Virus record (IMG/VR): IMGVR_UViG_3300025759_000166
Span: 1 to 45,898 of that record
Length of the DNA stretch: 45,898 nucleotides
Reading direction: 5' to 3' (one strand)
DNA from: a virus
Shown: one piece after another, positions 17,868 through 26,764 of the stretch
Layout of the letters: each line of letters begins with the position of its first letter
How positions within the stretch are numbered: position 1 is the first letter of the stretch
The notes under the pieces: model-generated
Told to the model about the DNA's origin: nothing
The model's database searches: none
Seen by the model: only the letters and a program-made list of their open reading frames with translations
Position numbers and translations under genes: made by a program

Positions 17868-18853
17868 TAGCTAACTACCAGGGTTTGAGGGTTATCGAAG
17901 TTGTAACTGGTTCGCTGCATCCACACGTAGTAGGTTCCAGCGTCCAACATGAAAGTGGCTTGACCACTAGCGTTGGTTGTCAGGGTTCCCGCTACTACAT
18001 TGGTTCCAGCAACATCGGTCGTGATCCATACTTCAACGCCATCCAGCGGATTCGAGAGGGCATCGGATATTGTAATGACTTCTTCGATGGCACCCGATCC
18101 AGTGTTGCTGGTGGCATCGGCCAGTTTCGCGACTGACCCCGCTACTGCTACGGTTTCACCCGTATCATCAGTGGCGAACTGTGCTAAGGCGGCTGTAGTC
18201 ATGGCTCCCACGGTTACGTTACCACCGGCTGATCCTTGTGCTATCTTTGCTACTGATCCCGCCGCTGCTACCGTTTCACCAGTATCATCGGTTACCATCT
18301 CGGCTAAAGCCGCTTGAGTGAATCCACCTACCGTTACGTTACCCGGCGTTAAACCATTAGTAACAGTGGTAACGGTAGGAATGACAGCCCCCGTATGTGT
18401 GGCGGCGGCCAGCGTTACGGTGTCCGTAGTGTAGTCAAACGTGAGTCCAGATCCGGTCGCTTTAAAGTCAGCTACACCCGATACTGCTGATCCGGCACAT
18501 TGAGTGACATCGACCTGGAGTTTATCGGATGAATAGAGTGAATCAAATACATTAGCGGGTAATACCTTGTAGCTATAAACCACATGAAGATGGGTCGCCG
18601 GAGCACTAACTGATACAACTAGGTCACCAGCGGTATTCGTATCCGTAGCATCAAGATGCACACGGTAAAATCCATCAGCATCATAACTGATAGCCGTCGA
18701 ACTATTACGTGCGCCCAAGGCACCACCGTATTTAGCCAGCTTAACGGTCATGGAACCGGCTAATCCGGTTTCGTTGGTTGCAGCATCACTAACATCGACG
18801 AATGGGCCAATGTTGATGTAACGTGCCGTGGATTGTCTTAAATCAAAGCTCAT
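17867..18853 (-). CDS. Virion protein with 40-residue repeats and C-terminal Ig-like domain
   Basis: This 328-residue protein has a tandem repeat of about 40 residues (GNVTVGxxTxAALA followed by TDDTGETVAxAGSVAK) at about residues 175-265. It ends with an immunoglobulin- or carboxypeptidase-regulatory-like domain (about 265-328: NPLDGVEVWITTD and ASGQATFMLDAGTYYVWMQ). Such domains often decorate phage heads or fibres. The first 110 residues form another beta domain. It overlaps the spike gene by four bases. The repeats are a likely site of copy-number change. Confidence 0.6.
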   Translation of the reverse strand: MSFDLRQSTARYINIGPFVDVSDAATNETGLAGSMTVKLAKYGGALGARNSSTAISYDADGFYRVHLDATDTNTAGDLVVSVSAPATHLHVVYSYKVLPANVFDSLYSSDKLQVDVTQCAGSAVSGVADFKATGSGLTFDYTTDTVTLAAATHTGAVIPTVTTVTNGLTPGNVTVGGFTQAALAEMVTDDTGETVAAAGSVAKIAQGSAGGNVTVGAMTTAALAQFATDDTGETVAVAGSVAKLADATSNTGSGAIEEVITISDALSNPLDGVEVWITTDVAGTNVVAGTLTTNASGQATFMLDAGTYYVWMQRTSYNFDNPQTLVVS

Positions 18854-21066
18854 GCTAAACTGACGTATTGAAGTTTGTTGCTACCTACGGTGACCACACG
18901 ACAAGTTAATACCTGTGAACTCGTAATACTGTAGGATTGACTGAAATTGTTCCAAGACGAGTTTGGCTGGAACGTAATAGTATGTCCCGTGTTGTAGGGA
19001 CGAAATTTAAGATAAGAACCCACCTTATGTTTATCGAGATTACTGATACCAGTTATGCTATATACGGTCTCGCCGTTGTTCTGGATCTTGGTTTGCCCCC
19101 ACTCGACTTCCAGTGAGGATGAGGTTCCCGAAACGGTCTGTGCGTGCCATAATGCAGCAAAGTCCTCATATAGAGGGAGGGGTAACGTAGAATCCGGGTT
19201 ATTCAAGTTAATGAACATACTAAACTCATCTGTCGATAAACTAGACACGGACCAATCACGCATCTTGTAGTTGGCCCTGCCGCTAGCGTTAGTATGCTGG
19301 TCCTGTATGATACGGGTAGCCGTCTGACCATTACCGTTAATCACAATATTATCCAAGATGTAGTTATCCTGGCAATTGATGTTGCTAAAATTCTTAATCA
19401 GTCCACCCCCGTTACCCATGTCACTCGTTCCCATGTCGAACGTAATCTTATTCAGGTAAACGTAATCCATGCCTCCCGATAGCTTGTAGAGTGATTCCGC
19501 TTTGGGGATAACACTTAAAAACGCACCACTACTGTCAGTAGGATTCTCGATGGTGATGTTATTGTAAAAGGCGTTAAAGCACTCATACCAAGGGGCAATC
19601 CCCGTTTCACCAAAGTTCTCAACTGTGCAGTCAGTGACGGTTTGAAATGTTCCTACCTGATTAAATATATGTATACCACTAAAGGCGTTCTCCGCTGTTG
19701 CTAAATCGGATAAGTCTTTCATTACCCCGGATACCGATTGATCCAGACAGTTGAACGTGCAACCGCGAATGATAGAATCCTGATAAAAGGCTAACCCGTT
19801 AAAAGTACTGACTAATTGAGACCCAGTCGCATTATCACCACTAAGAGAGTGAGGGGAGTTTTCCACCCCTGCATTAGAGAAATCACTGAACGTGCAGTTC
19901 TCAAATTCCACACCCGCCGACATACTGGTGATCGAACTATTGGACTGTGAGAAAACACAATCCACTAGCTTGAACTTACCAGAGAACTCTAATCCACCCC
20001 AGTAAGCTATCTCCCCACGGATGTTACGTGCACGAACATTGGTTAACAATATGTTGCGAGCATTAACATCGTTGCCTCTTACTAGCTTCTGGCTAATATC
20101 CCACTGGTAACGTAATTCATCGAAGGTATACCACCGCTTCCCCGTTGATACGGGATTGGATGTCATATCAATGTCAACGTCCTTGAGTTCGATATTCTCT
20201 ACCCCCTCGTCAACGCGCCAGAATGAATACCTTTTGATGCCGTAATACTCGTCGGTTCCACTGGGTCCCTGGTAAATATCGGAATCAACTGCCGGATTCC
20301 CTCCAGCGTTTTTCAATACGGTCAGGAAGTCAGTTCCGGGGCGATTAGCCCACAGTCGGCAAGTAAAAAAAGTAGTAGGATTCCCACTGCCATCCACATC
20401 ACCGTAGATAACAGTATTTGACATATCACCCGTAATGAAGGCTCCTGCGAATGTTTGTCCATTAGTGACTTTTAAATATGATCCATCCCAAGTTACCGCC
20501 GGATCGGTGGGGTAAATCAGGTAAGTTCCAGCCGGGCAACGTAAGTTACACTTATTAGCGTTACCCCGAATGGTGGAAAATGCGGATTGGAAAGCGGCCC
20601 AACTATTAGTTGCCCCAGTGTTATCGGCTCCGAAATCGGTAACCACATTGTAGTTAGTCTCCGATATAGCGTCCGTAGTCGCACCACCGTATTGCCAATC
20701 CGTATAAGTTGCTGTTGCACCAGCGCGGGTTACGGCATCATAATTAGTGACGTAACAGGCCCGGTATTCGTAAGTGGTATTAGCGGTAAGACCTAAATCG
20801 ATGTAACGATTGGCTTCACGTATCCCTACCCAAATAAAATTAGTGTCAATATCCTGAGCGGCTGCCAGGTTGACGGTTGGCCAAGTGCCATCGGTTGACC
20901 GCTGTAAAATACAGGGGTCATTCCATTTACCCGATTCATCCACCCATTCCATATCAATAAACATCCATCCACTGTCACGAATCGTCATCGTGTGAGCGGG
21001 GTTGGGTGCGGGTCCGGCATCCGCGAATAGCGTCCGGGCCTTGATAAGATCGGGGGCTAGTATCAT
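18850..21066 (-). CDS. Beta-helix spike or head-fibre protein with N-terminal FnIII-like domain
   Basis: This 738-residue protein starts with a fibronectin-III-like domain (about residues 20-120, with ANTTYEYRACYV). A pectate-lyase-superfamily entry follows (VVTDFGADNTGATNSWAAFQ, about 140-165), then a long right-handed beta-helix with Asn/Gly turns (about 300-600) and a beta-rich C-terminus. It is the second beta-helix protein of this genome. Its place right after capsid genes rather than in the tail module leaves open whether it is on the head or tail. It probably binds or cleaves a polysaccharide, but catalytic residues cannot be picked out. Confidence 0.65.
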   Translation of the reverse strand: MILAPDLIKARTLFADAGPAPNPAHTMTIRDSGWMFIDMEWVDESGKWNDPCILQRSTDGTWPTVNLAAAQDIDTNFIWVGIREANRYIDLGLTANTTYEYRACYVTNYDAVTRAGATATYTDWQYGGATTDAISETNYNVVTDFGADNTGATNSWAAFQSAFSTIRGNANKCNLRCPAGTYLIYPTDPAVTWDGSYLKVTNGQTFAGAFITGDMSNTVIYGDVDGSGNPTTFFTCRLWANRPGTDFLTVLKNAGGNPAVDSDIYQGPSGTDEYYGIKRYSFWRVDEGVENIELKDVDIDMTSNPVSTGKRWYTFDELRYQWDISQKLVRGNDVNARNILLTNVRARNIRGEIAYWGGLEFSGKFKLVDCVFSQSNSSITSMSAGVEFENCTFSDFSNAGVENSPHSLSGDNATGSQLVSTFNGLAFYQDSIIRGCTFNCLDQSVSGVMKDLSDLATAENAFSGIHIFNQVGTFQTVTDCTVENFGETGIAPWYECFNAFYNNITIENPTDSSGAFLSVIPKAESLYKLSGGMDYVYLNKITFDMGTSDMGNGGGLIKNFSNINCQDNYILDNIVINGNGQTATRIIQDQHTNASGRANYKMRDWSVSSLSTDEFSMFINLNNPDSTLPLPLYEDFAALWHAQTVSGTSSSLEVEWGQTKIQNNGETVYSITGISNLDKHKVGSYLKFRPYNTGHTITFQPNSSWNNFSQSYSITSSQVLTCRVVTVGSNKLQYVSLA

Positions 21067-21070
21067 AGTA

Positions 21071-21382
21071 TCACTGACGTATGACTACCTCCGGGTTATC
21101 TTGCTTGTATTGCTTAATAGTGCTCTCATCTCTCCAATGATAGCGGTCATGCTGTTGGGCGCGGAACCATTGTTCGGCATCGTAGGATGCTACCTTCTGG
21201 CCCAGTCCTTCGATCCAACCCGCTGATTGCTGATTGGATATTCCCAGTTCCTTGCTTCTACGCTTCAGATAATCGTAGTTTGATTTGGTCATACCGTTCT
21301 TAACAACCTCATAGAAGTATTCCATGAACTTCTTGTGCTGGTATTCCTCTCGCTCTTGTGACTTATCGATTTGTATTAACAT
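21071..21382 (-). CDS. Small helical hypothetical protein near capsid genes
   Basis: This 103-residue protein is highly charged and predicted helical (REEYQHKKFMEYFYEVVKNG). It contains no motif I can name. It is the first gene after the capsid pair and follows a hairpin that looks like a terminator (21392-21419), so it may be expressed at a lower level than the capsid genes. The spike gene follows it by four bases. It could be a chaperone or a small head-completion factor, but this is only inference from position. Confidence 0.55.
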   Translation of the reverse strand: MLIQIDKSQEREEYQHKKFMEYFYEVVKNGMTKSNYDYLKRRSKELGISNQQSAGWIEGLGQKVASYDAEQWFRAQQHDRYHWRDESTIKQYKQDNPEVVIRQ

Positions 21383-21391
21383 AATAGGTAA

Positions 21392-21419
21392 AGCGGGTGA
21401 GGTATTAGCCCCACCCGCT
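21392..21419 (-). terminator. Hairpin after capsid/decoration gene
   Basis: On the minus strand the arms AGCGGGTG and CACCCGCT enclose a 12-base loop and are followed by TTTA. The pairing is perfect over 8 bp. The T tract is short, so this may be an attenuator that lowers expression of genes beyond the capsid pair rather than a full stop. Confidence 0.6.
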
Positions 21420-21429
21420 AAAACTGTAA

Positions 21430-21909
21430 TTAAAGCCCTATGGCTTGTTCACTGATGTCCAGTATTTCCAACAGGACAACGATCTCACCAGCGGTAATAT
21501 CCGCAGGTGCTCCGGTTGCACCTTGGGTCGTGAAGCGCAACATAATGTCGTCTCCAGCGGAACCAAAGGAACCAGCTAACGTGACGGGTGCGGCACCAAC
21601 AGCGGCGATTTCTACACCAGCCGTTTTAGCGTCCGTTGACGTTAGGAAGTTATTGGGGTCACCATCGGTGCCCAGCTCGTAAGTGAGCGTGCCATCGGTA
21701 GCAAAAGCGGTAGTTACGTCGGCAACAGCGCGAGTCACAACATACTTCGTAGGAAGGTCAGAACCAGTAAACTCTACTGATACTGTATCTCCATCGGTCG
21801 TCCATGCGGAATCGTTGATGTCAGAGTACTTAACTTTAACTCCGTGGGTGAATGCCGAATTTTCCGGCAGGCGTTTCAGTCTTGAAACTGTAGTTGTTTG
21901 ATCAGCCAT
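21430..21909 (-). CDS. Capsid decoration/stabilisation-like protein
   Basis: This 159-residue beta-rich protein (FTGSDLPTKYVVTRAVADV and a C-terminal ADITAGEIVVLLEILDI) is encoded directly after the major capsid gene and before a hairpin. That pair placement, together with its size and lack of any catalytic motif, is typical of head-decoration proteins that sit on the capsid surface. It has a GAAAGG ribosome site about 10 bases before the ATG. No specific family was recognised, so the name rests on context. Confidence 0.5.
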   Translation of the reverse strand: MADQTTTVSRLKRLPENSAFTHGVKVKYSDINDSAWTTDGDTVSVEFTGSDLPTKYVVTRAVADVTTAFATDGTLTYELGTDGDPNNFLTSTDAKTAGVEIAAVGAAPVTLAGSFGSAGDDIMLRFTTQGATGAPADITAGEIVVLLEILDISEQAIGL

Positions 21910-21925
21910 GTTTTAAACCTTTCTA

Positions 21926-22921
21926 TTAGCTGGTTGCAGAGAATTTGCCGAGTGCCAAAGGACTCTTCACGCAAAGTGAGAAAATCATTTTAGCATATCC
22001 GCGTTTACCAGCACCCTGATCTTCCAACTCTTTCATCTCAGGAGATGACATATAGAGCAGGTCGATCATGTCTGGATCAATAAGGTAACCACGCGCTTTC
22101 GCTTGGTCAGTCAGAGAACCACCGGAAGTCCGTCCATTGAACAACGTAGGAACGACGAAGATTCTACCATAGTCACCCATGTATTCGTCAACCTTGAGCG
22201 TAATATTGTGCTCTTTGGCATCCTGGTTAATGGTGTAGGGGTTACCAGCACCACCGCCAACGGAACGCTGTAGGTTGGTAATAGCCGAGCGCAATGCAGG
22301 ACCAGCTACCAACGTGTAACGTGCCATATCGTTTCCACCTTGTTCAAACAAGGACTGCATAACCCCGTTAAGGTCATCATCAGTGAGTGATCCAGTAGCA
22401 GTCGTATTGATGTGTCCAACGGGTGAACGGTAAGCAGCTGGAACCGGGTTAACCGATTGTGCTGCGGTTTGAATCCATGTTCCCAACGCACGAAGTTTAG
22501 TAGGATTAGAGGACTGCATTTCCTGATCAGAAGCGATCAGCGATTCCGCATCCCGTTTCATTTCCAAAAAGCAACGACTTTTCGCATAAGCTACTTCGTC
22601 CTTAACTCCAGCGGTCTTGGTCTTTTCCTGTTCTTCGGTAACCATCCAAGTCCGACGTAGCTTCTCTTGTTGGTTGCCTACCCGCTCGCGGTTCTTAGCC
22701 TTGTTATCAAAGTTAGAAACATCGCTACCCTCTTCTTGTGCGACGAACTCAGGTGTGTCATACGCATCCAAACCCCATTCCGTGAATAGTGCCTGTGGCG
22801 CATCTGCCTTACCAGCTAACGTCGTGATAGGCGTCATCTGTGGCTCGTATACTGTTAGTAGGTCCTTGAGGTCCTCTCGGTTGAGAGTGGACCCGTCACC
22901 GTATGTAGTGGCTCCTGCCAT
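21926..22921 (-). CDS. Major capsid protein (DUF5309/SU10-type)
   Basis: This 331-residue protein has the size and layout of HK97-fold capsid proteins of the DUF5309 (SU10-like) group. It has an N-terminal region containing DLLTVYEPQMTPITTLAG and FTEWGLDAYD, a central region with LVAGPALRSAI, and a C-terminal LIDPDMIDLLYM that leads to a final beta-rich end (KMIFSLCVKSPLALGKF). The gene is preceded by a strong AGGAG site and by the scaffold-like gene. These features together make the assignment good, though the family was recognised from memory. Confidence 0.82.
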   Translation of the reverse strand: MAGATTYGDGSTLNREDLKDLLTVYEPQMTPITTLAGKADAPQALFTEWGLDAYDTPEFVAQEEGSDVSNFDNKAKNRERVGNQQEKLRRTWMVTEEQEKTKTAGVKDEVAYAKSRCFLEMKRDAESLIASDQEMQSSNPTKLRALGTWIQTAAQSVNPVPAAYRSPVGHINTTATGSLTDDDLNGVMQSLFEQGGNDMARYTLVAGPALRSAITNLQRSVGGGAGNPYTINQDAKEHNITLKVDEYMGDYGRIFVVPTLFNGRTSGGSLTDQAKARGYLIDPDMIDLLYMSSPEMKELEDQGAGKRGYAKMIFSLCVKSPLALGKFSATS

Positions 22922-22968
22922 AATATTATCTCCTCTATTTTAGTTAGTTAGAGCGAAAGAACCTATGT

Positions 22969-23988
22969 TTAACTGAATAAATCTACCGCTTGCTTGCGGT
23001 TGACGTTGCCAGATTTTAGAAGTTTTCTTCGACTTTTACGACTTTGATCCTCAGGGGTGGAGGCTGGTGCTACGGTTCCGGTATCAGCGGGGGCTTTCGG
23101 TGGCGTGCTTTTGATTACGGTTTTCTTGGCCGTTTTCTTTTTAGCTTCCGCTTGTTCAGCATCAATCGCCATTTTACCACGGACCATGAGTGCTACTGCC
23201 GCTTTAGCGTCCGGGATCTTTGAGGCTAACTCAGTATAGATCGGTTGCTTTAGCGTGGCTTGTGCCAACTCATAATACGGATCTTCCGGGTCGGAAAAGA
23301 ACGGTAGACTGTCTACGGCTTCATTTGCTTTGGATTGTTCAGCTACAAAGTTCTTCCGTTTTGGTATTGCTCTTAACGTCTGGCGTGCGTTTTTACGGAT
23401 GTTAATCAGATCACTCTTGCTTAACTCCTTATCGCCAACCTTCCAGTAAGCATCCCCATCACTGTTATATTCCGGTTCCTCATCCAGTATCGCGTCAACC
23501 TGGTCCTCTGCATCTAGTGCATCCTGTTCCAGTTTCTCCAATGCTTTCACATCGGTGATAGTTTCAACGGTCGCTACCTTTTGTGGCTCATCCGATACCT
23601 CTTGTAGTTTAGCTTCCAGCGCAGCAATCTTTTCCTCGGCTTCCTTGCGTTGAGCCGTGATCTTATTGATACGCTTTTTAAACCACTCAGGTTCATTGTC
23701 GTCTTTCAAAGAACTTTCTTCTTCTTCTTCGGTTGATTCGGTTTCCTCGGTTTCCTCGGTTGCCTCCTCAACTTCTGGCTCGGTTTCCTCCTCCGTTATA
23801 CTAGCGGGTTCCTCGACTTCATCGTCGCTAGTATCCGGGGTCTCTTCCGGTGCGTCTTGTGGAGTGCTTATTGAGAACATTGTCTCAACATCTTTTACAC
23901 TCTTATTTCCCGTGGGTTTACTTGAGACTTCCACGTTTGTCTCGCCCGTCGCTTCTGGTGCGGCGTCAACCATAGTTTCGTTTTCCAT
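22969..23988 (-). CDS. Scaffolding-like protein, acidic with coiled coil
   Basis: This 339-residue protein has a long Glu-rich N-terminal half (residues about 45-105), a coiled coil at about 110-155 (KRINKITAQRKEAEEKIAAL), and a basic C-terminal end (RKSRRKLLKSGNVNRKQ). An acidic helical body plus a basic C-terminal capsid-binding tail, encoded just before the major capsid gene, is the classical scaffolding-protein layout. No protease motif is seen. It lies 47 bp before the capsid gene start and 9 bp after the preceding small gene. Confidence 0.72.
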   Translation of the reverse strand: MENETMVDAAPEATGETNVEVSSKPTGNKSVKDVETMFSISTPQDAPEETPDTSDDEVEEPASITEEETEPEVEEATEETEETESTEEEEESSLKDDNEPEWFKKRINKITAQRKEAEEKIAALEAKLQEVSDEPQKVATVETITDVKALEKLEQDALDAEDQVDAILDEEPEYNSDGDAYWKVGDKELSKSDLINIRKNARQTLRAIPKRKNFVAEQSKANEAVDSLPFFSDPEDPYYELAQATLKQPIYTELASKIPDAKAAVALMVRGKMAIDAEQAEAKKKTAKKTVIKSTPPKAPADTGTVAPASTPEDQSRKSRRKLLKSGNVNRKQAVDLFS

Positions 23989-23997
23989 ACCCTGACT

Positions 23998-24246
23998 TTA
24001 GGTGTCAGTAACCTGTGTTGCGTTAGTTATCGTTTGATCGGCAAATTCAGCAGCACCAAGAAATTTATCCTGATCCTTTTGGGTTATCCCCGGCTGACAT
24101 GCCTCTCTGTAAAAACGGTCCCTGCCCTCACGCATGAGGTCTAAAAATACTTCAAATTCTGGATTCACCTGGAGTTTCATCAGCGCATCTTTCAGTTGCG
24201 TCTGTGTCTCTTTCAGGGTTCGGCGATATCGATTGCGTTTCATCAT
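23998..24246 (-). CDS. Small helical protein between portal and scaffold
   Basis: This 82-residue protein is helical and charged (LKETQTQLKDALMKLQVNPE). It overlaps the portal gene end by four bases. It has no domain I can name. Its location suggests a head-assembly role, such as a small connector or scaffold helper, but nothing in the sequence decides between these. Confidence 0.5.
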   Translation of the reverse strand: MMKRNRYRRTLKETQTQLKDALMKLQVNPEFEVFLDLMREGRDRFYREACQPGITQKDQDKFLGAAEFADQTITNATQVTDT

Positions 24247-26345
24247 CGTGCGTTCATGTTACCGGGGTTAGTTCCCAGTCTACCTATCTGTGCGTTCTCA
24301 CGCTGCTGATCGATAAACTCCAATTGCTTCATGTGTTTCTCCAGTCGCATCTTGAACGGATCTTCCTCGTTCTGTAATCGAGCCTGGATGTCGGTAGCCG
24401 GTATTTCTTCGGTTCCCTGAACGAATGCATTAACTACCTGCTTGCGGAGTTGGGTGTTAACGCCCTGTTCCGGTAGATCAACATCCATACCGGAGAACAT
24501 CTGCATCAGCATCTCACGCTCTTGTTTAACCTCGTCCTGGGTGGCCTGTTCTTCCGGCTTAATCATACTCTCAGCCCATGTAGGATCAATGATCTCTACA
24601 CCTTTCTGAAGGAGTTGATCCCAATCCCCACGACCGTTGCGGTCAGCAGCAGAAAAAAGCTCAATTGCCGCCTTAATCTTCTGTTGTTGTAACTCCGGCT
24701 CTTGCGACAGTGCATCAAAATCTAAATAAAAATCGTAATCCTCACCGGGATTCTTGTGAAATTCTTCAGGGGCTACTGTATTTGACCCCATGACTCTAAA
24801 AGTAATAACCTCATCACCGTATTGCTGGTATAACCAGAACACCTTACGGTAGACATTACGCCAGCAGCGCAGCCATTTATTGATGTTAGCTTGCTTCTTG
24901 GCCCGAACCTCATTGGCGTGTTCCTGATCGGTAGTTAGTCCCACGTAATTACGGGTCAAATCTATCAACCACTCACGCATATCGCGGGATGCGGGATCGA
25001 ACTTGGGGACATCACCGTAACCAGCTTCACCACGACGGGATACTGGCCACATGGCTCCGGGTCCCCGTTCAGGGACTTGACGGCCAATCACATATTCAAA
25101 GGGTGGATCGATGGCTAGTGACTGACGATCAATCTCGCCATCCAGGTAAGCCTTGCCGATCTTCTGAAAATCACCCGCATTATCGGGTATACCACGGGAA
25201 TTTAAACTCTGACGTGAGGATTTCTCCCGGCAAAAGTCCTCGAAGGGGTAATCACCCTTTAAGCGATACGGGCATAATCCGTGTTTAGCTACTGACGGTC
25301 CCTCGCGGGGAGTATATTCCGGGCAGAATATGGTCTCATAGATTCCCAGTATACCATTCTTAATGAGTCGCTGGTAACACCACACCACCTTGATCAACCC
25401 ATCATCATCACCCTCGTCGAAGTTTACCCCGAACCGATCCCGACTTCTCTCGTAGGATTCCCATTCGGTCGTGTCCATGCCTCGGCATTTATCAATAACC
25501 TTCGTTGCCCACCGCTTATCCCAACCATCGTCGTTAGCATACTCCTGTATTTCTTGAGGCGTCTTATATTCCACCCGGAATACAAAAGGTGCGCGTTGGA
25601 TGTTCGCAGCAGATTTAGGGTAGATAATATCCTCACCCTTTCTGAAAACACGGACACACGGTCGATTGACCGTGAGTCCTTTGCGTGGCAGTTCGGCTTC
25701 TCCGGTTTCTCGCAATTCTGTTATCGCTTTGGCGATCTTTGCGTCTCCCGCATCTGGATAATTGCTTTGGAGAAGTTGCCTAAATTCTTCGTCAAACATG
25801 GGGTCCATCAATACGGACGGGTCCATACCTTGTTCCATGAGTGATCGTGCTATGTCTTGTAAATCTACCTTTTCAGCCCACTCGGAGCTGCGTCGGTCCC
25901 AAAAGGTTCCTACTACCAAACCACCCTTTTCAGCCCAGTAATTAGCCGCTAATTCCACTTCATCCGGTAACTCCGTCATTTGAGATCGGGTCATCCACTT
26001 CATGAAGTTAGCTACCAGCTTGGCTCGCAGGGTATCACCACCCTCGACCGGAACACCGATCATACTGGAGCGTCTTTCAGCTTCAGTCAGGTAAGCGGCT
26101 TCCGTATTACAAAGGTCATCAATGAGAGGGAACCGGATATCCGAGGCACCCGGCCAAGGGTAAGCATCGTCGCCATTCTTGCGTCCGTCGTCGGATTGAC
26201 CGACCCATTTACAGAAACGCACGTTGGCGTTCTTAGCCATCTGTTGCCGGTAACCACTGAGGTCCGATACGGTTTCCTCGTAGGTTTCGGTTAACCAGGT
26301 AACGTCTGGCTTGCTGTAAAGATATTCCCGTTTCTCGTAGTCCAC
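24243..26345 (-). CDS. Portal protein (P22/podovirus-type)
   Basis: This 700-residue protein matches the length and pattern of P22-like portals. It has an N-terminal helical part (YRQQMAKNANVRFCKWV), a conserved DAYPWPGASDIRFPLIDD element at about residues 60-80, and a long central stretch ending in a helical C-terminus rich in Glu and Arg. It forms the dodecameric ring through which DNA enters the head. The start codon is GTG, since a TAA lies three codons upstream. It sits between the terminase block and the scaffold gene, as expected. The region upstream on the opposite strand carries the RNA/HNH insertion. Confidence 0.85.
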   Translation of the reverse strand: MDYEKREYLYSKPDVTWLTETYEETVSDLSGYRQQMAKNANVRFCKWVGQSDDGRKNGDDAYPWPGASDIRFPLIDDLCNTEAAYLTEAERRSSMIGVPVEGGDTLRAKLVANFMKWMTRSQMTELPDEVELAANYWAEKGGLVVGTFWDRRSSEWAEKVDLQDIARSLMEQGMDPSVLMDPMFDEEFRQLLQSNYPDAGDAKIAKAITELRETGEAELPRKGLTVNRPCVRVFRKGEDIIYPKSAANIQRAPFVFRVEYKTPQEIQEYANDDGWDKRWATKVIDKCRGMDTTEWESYERSRDRFGVNFDEGDDDGLIKVVWCYQRLIKNGILGIYETIFCPEYTPREGPSVAKHGLCPYRLKGDYPFEDFCREKSSRQSLNSRGIPDNAGDFQKIGKAYLDGEIDRQSLAIDPPFEYVIGRQVPERGPGAMWPVSRRGEAGYGDVPKFDPASRDMREWLIDLTRNYVGLTTDQEHANEVRAKKQANINKWLRCWRNVYRKVFWLYQQYGDEVITFRVMGSNTVAPEEFHKNPGEDYDFYLDFDALSQEPELQQQKIKAAIELFSAADRNGRGDWDQLLQKGVEIIDPTWAESMIKPEEQATQDEVKQEREMLMQMFSGMDVDLPEQGVNTQLRKQVVNAFVQGTEEIPATDIQARLQNEEDPFKMRLEKHMKQLEFIDQQRENAQIGRLGTNPGNMNAR

Positions 26346-26370
26346 TCTATATTAAATAATATAAGAGCAA

Positions 26371-26399
26371 ACATTAGCTTATTGAGACTGATGTGTCAA
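26371..26399 (-). promoter_or_regulatory. Candidate sigma70-like promoter before portal
   Basis: On the minus strand a consensus TTGACA at 26394-26399 is followed by a 17-base spacer and TAATGT at 26371-26376. It points into the portal gene, whose GTG lies 25 bases beyond. The -35 element is perfect and the spacing ideal, but the -10 element matches only partly. Confidence 0.35.
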
Positions 26400-26459
26400 A
26401 TAGGGTGAAAAACACCCGACTTGACAAGGTGTCAATTTTCTGATTGATTGGTGGTTATA

Positions 26460-26760
26460 GTTCTTTTTAAGGCGAGGAGTGCCTGGAAACCTCCAGTATT
26501 AAAGGCTAACGTCCTCCGATTATAAATCCCAGTGATTCTGACAACTTGAGTGGCTGGGTGTTGCAAAAAACCTAAAGACTAAGGGGCATTCGGCATATGG
26601 AGCGAACCTATACGAACTGAGAACAACTCGGTTTGCCTTTTTGCAAGGGGATTTATGATCCCTTCAGATTAAGTAAACTCTTAGTCTTAGATACCTCTAT
26701 GTCTGCGTGTCTAAAAGTTGCTATTTGGTTGGCCACAGGGCTTCGGCAATAACTTCTGAA
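26460..26760 (+). ncRNA. Structured RNA resembling a group I intron core
   Basis: This plus-strand stretch has no coding frame and many nested pairings. The strongest is CTAAAGACTAAG (26572-26583) with CTTAGTCTTAG (26680-26690): 11 bp with one unpaired A just 5' of the G-C pair, the arrangement of the group I P7 helix (R sequence with AGACTA). A possible P3 pairs AGTGCC (26478-26483) with GGCATT (26585-26590), three bases after GACTA. Other hairpins include GAGGA/TCCTC (26474 and 26512), CCCAG/CTGGG (26528 and 26554), AACTGAG/CTCGGTT (about 26616-26634) and a hairpin at 26645-26664. An HNH gene follows directly. Splice sites and exons are not identified, and P4/P6 are ambiguous. Confidence 0.48.
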
Positions 26761-26764
26761 CAAG

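Noticed and set aside
9910-21066. Diversity-generating retroelement linked to a fibre gene
   Set aside because: No reverse transcriptase gene and no template/variable repeat pair were found near the fibre-like genes.
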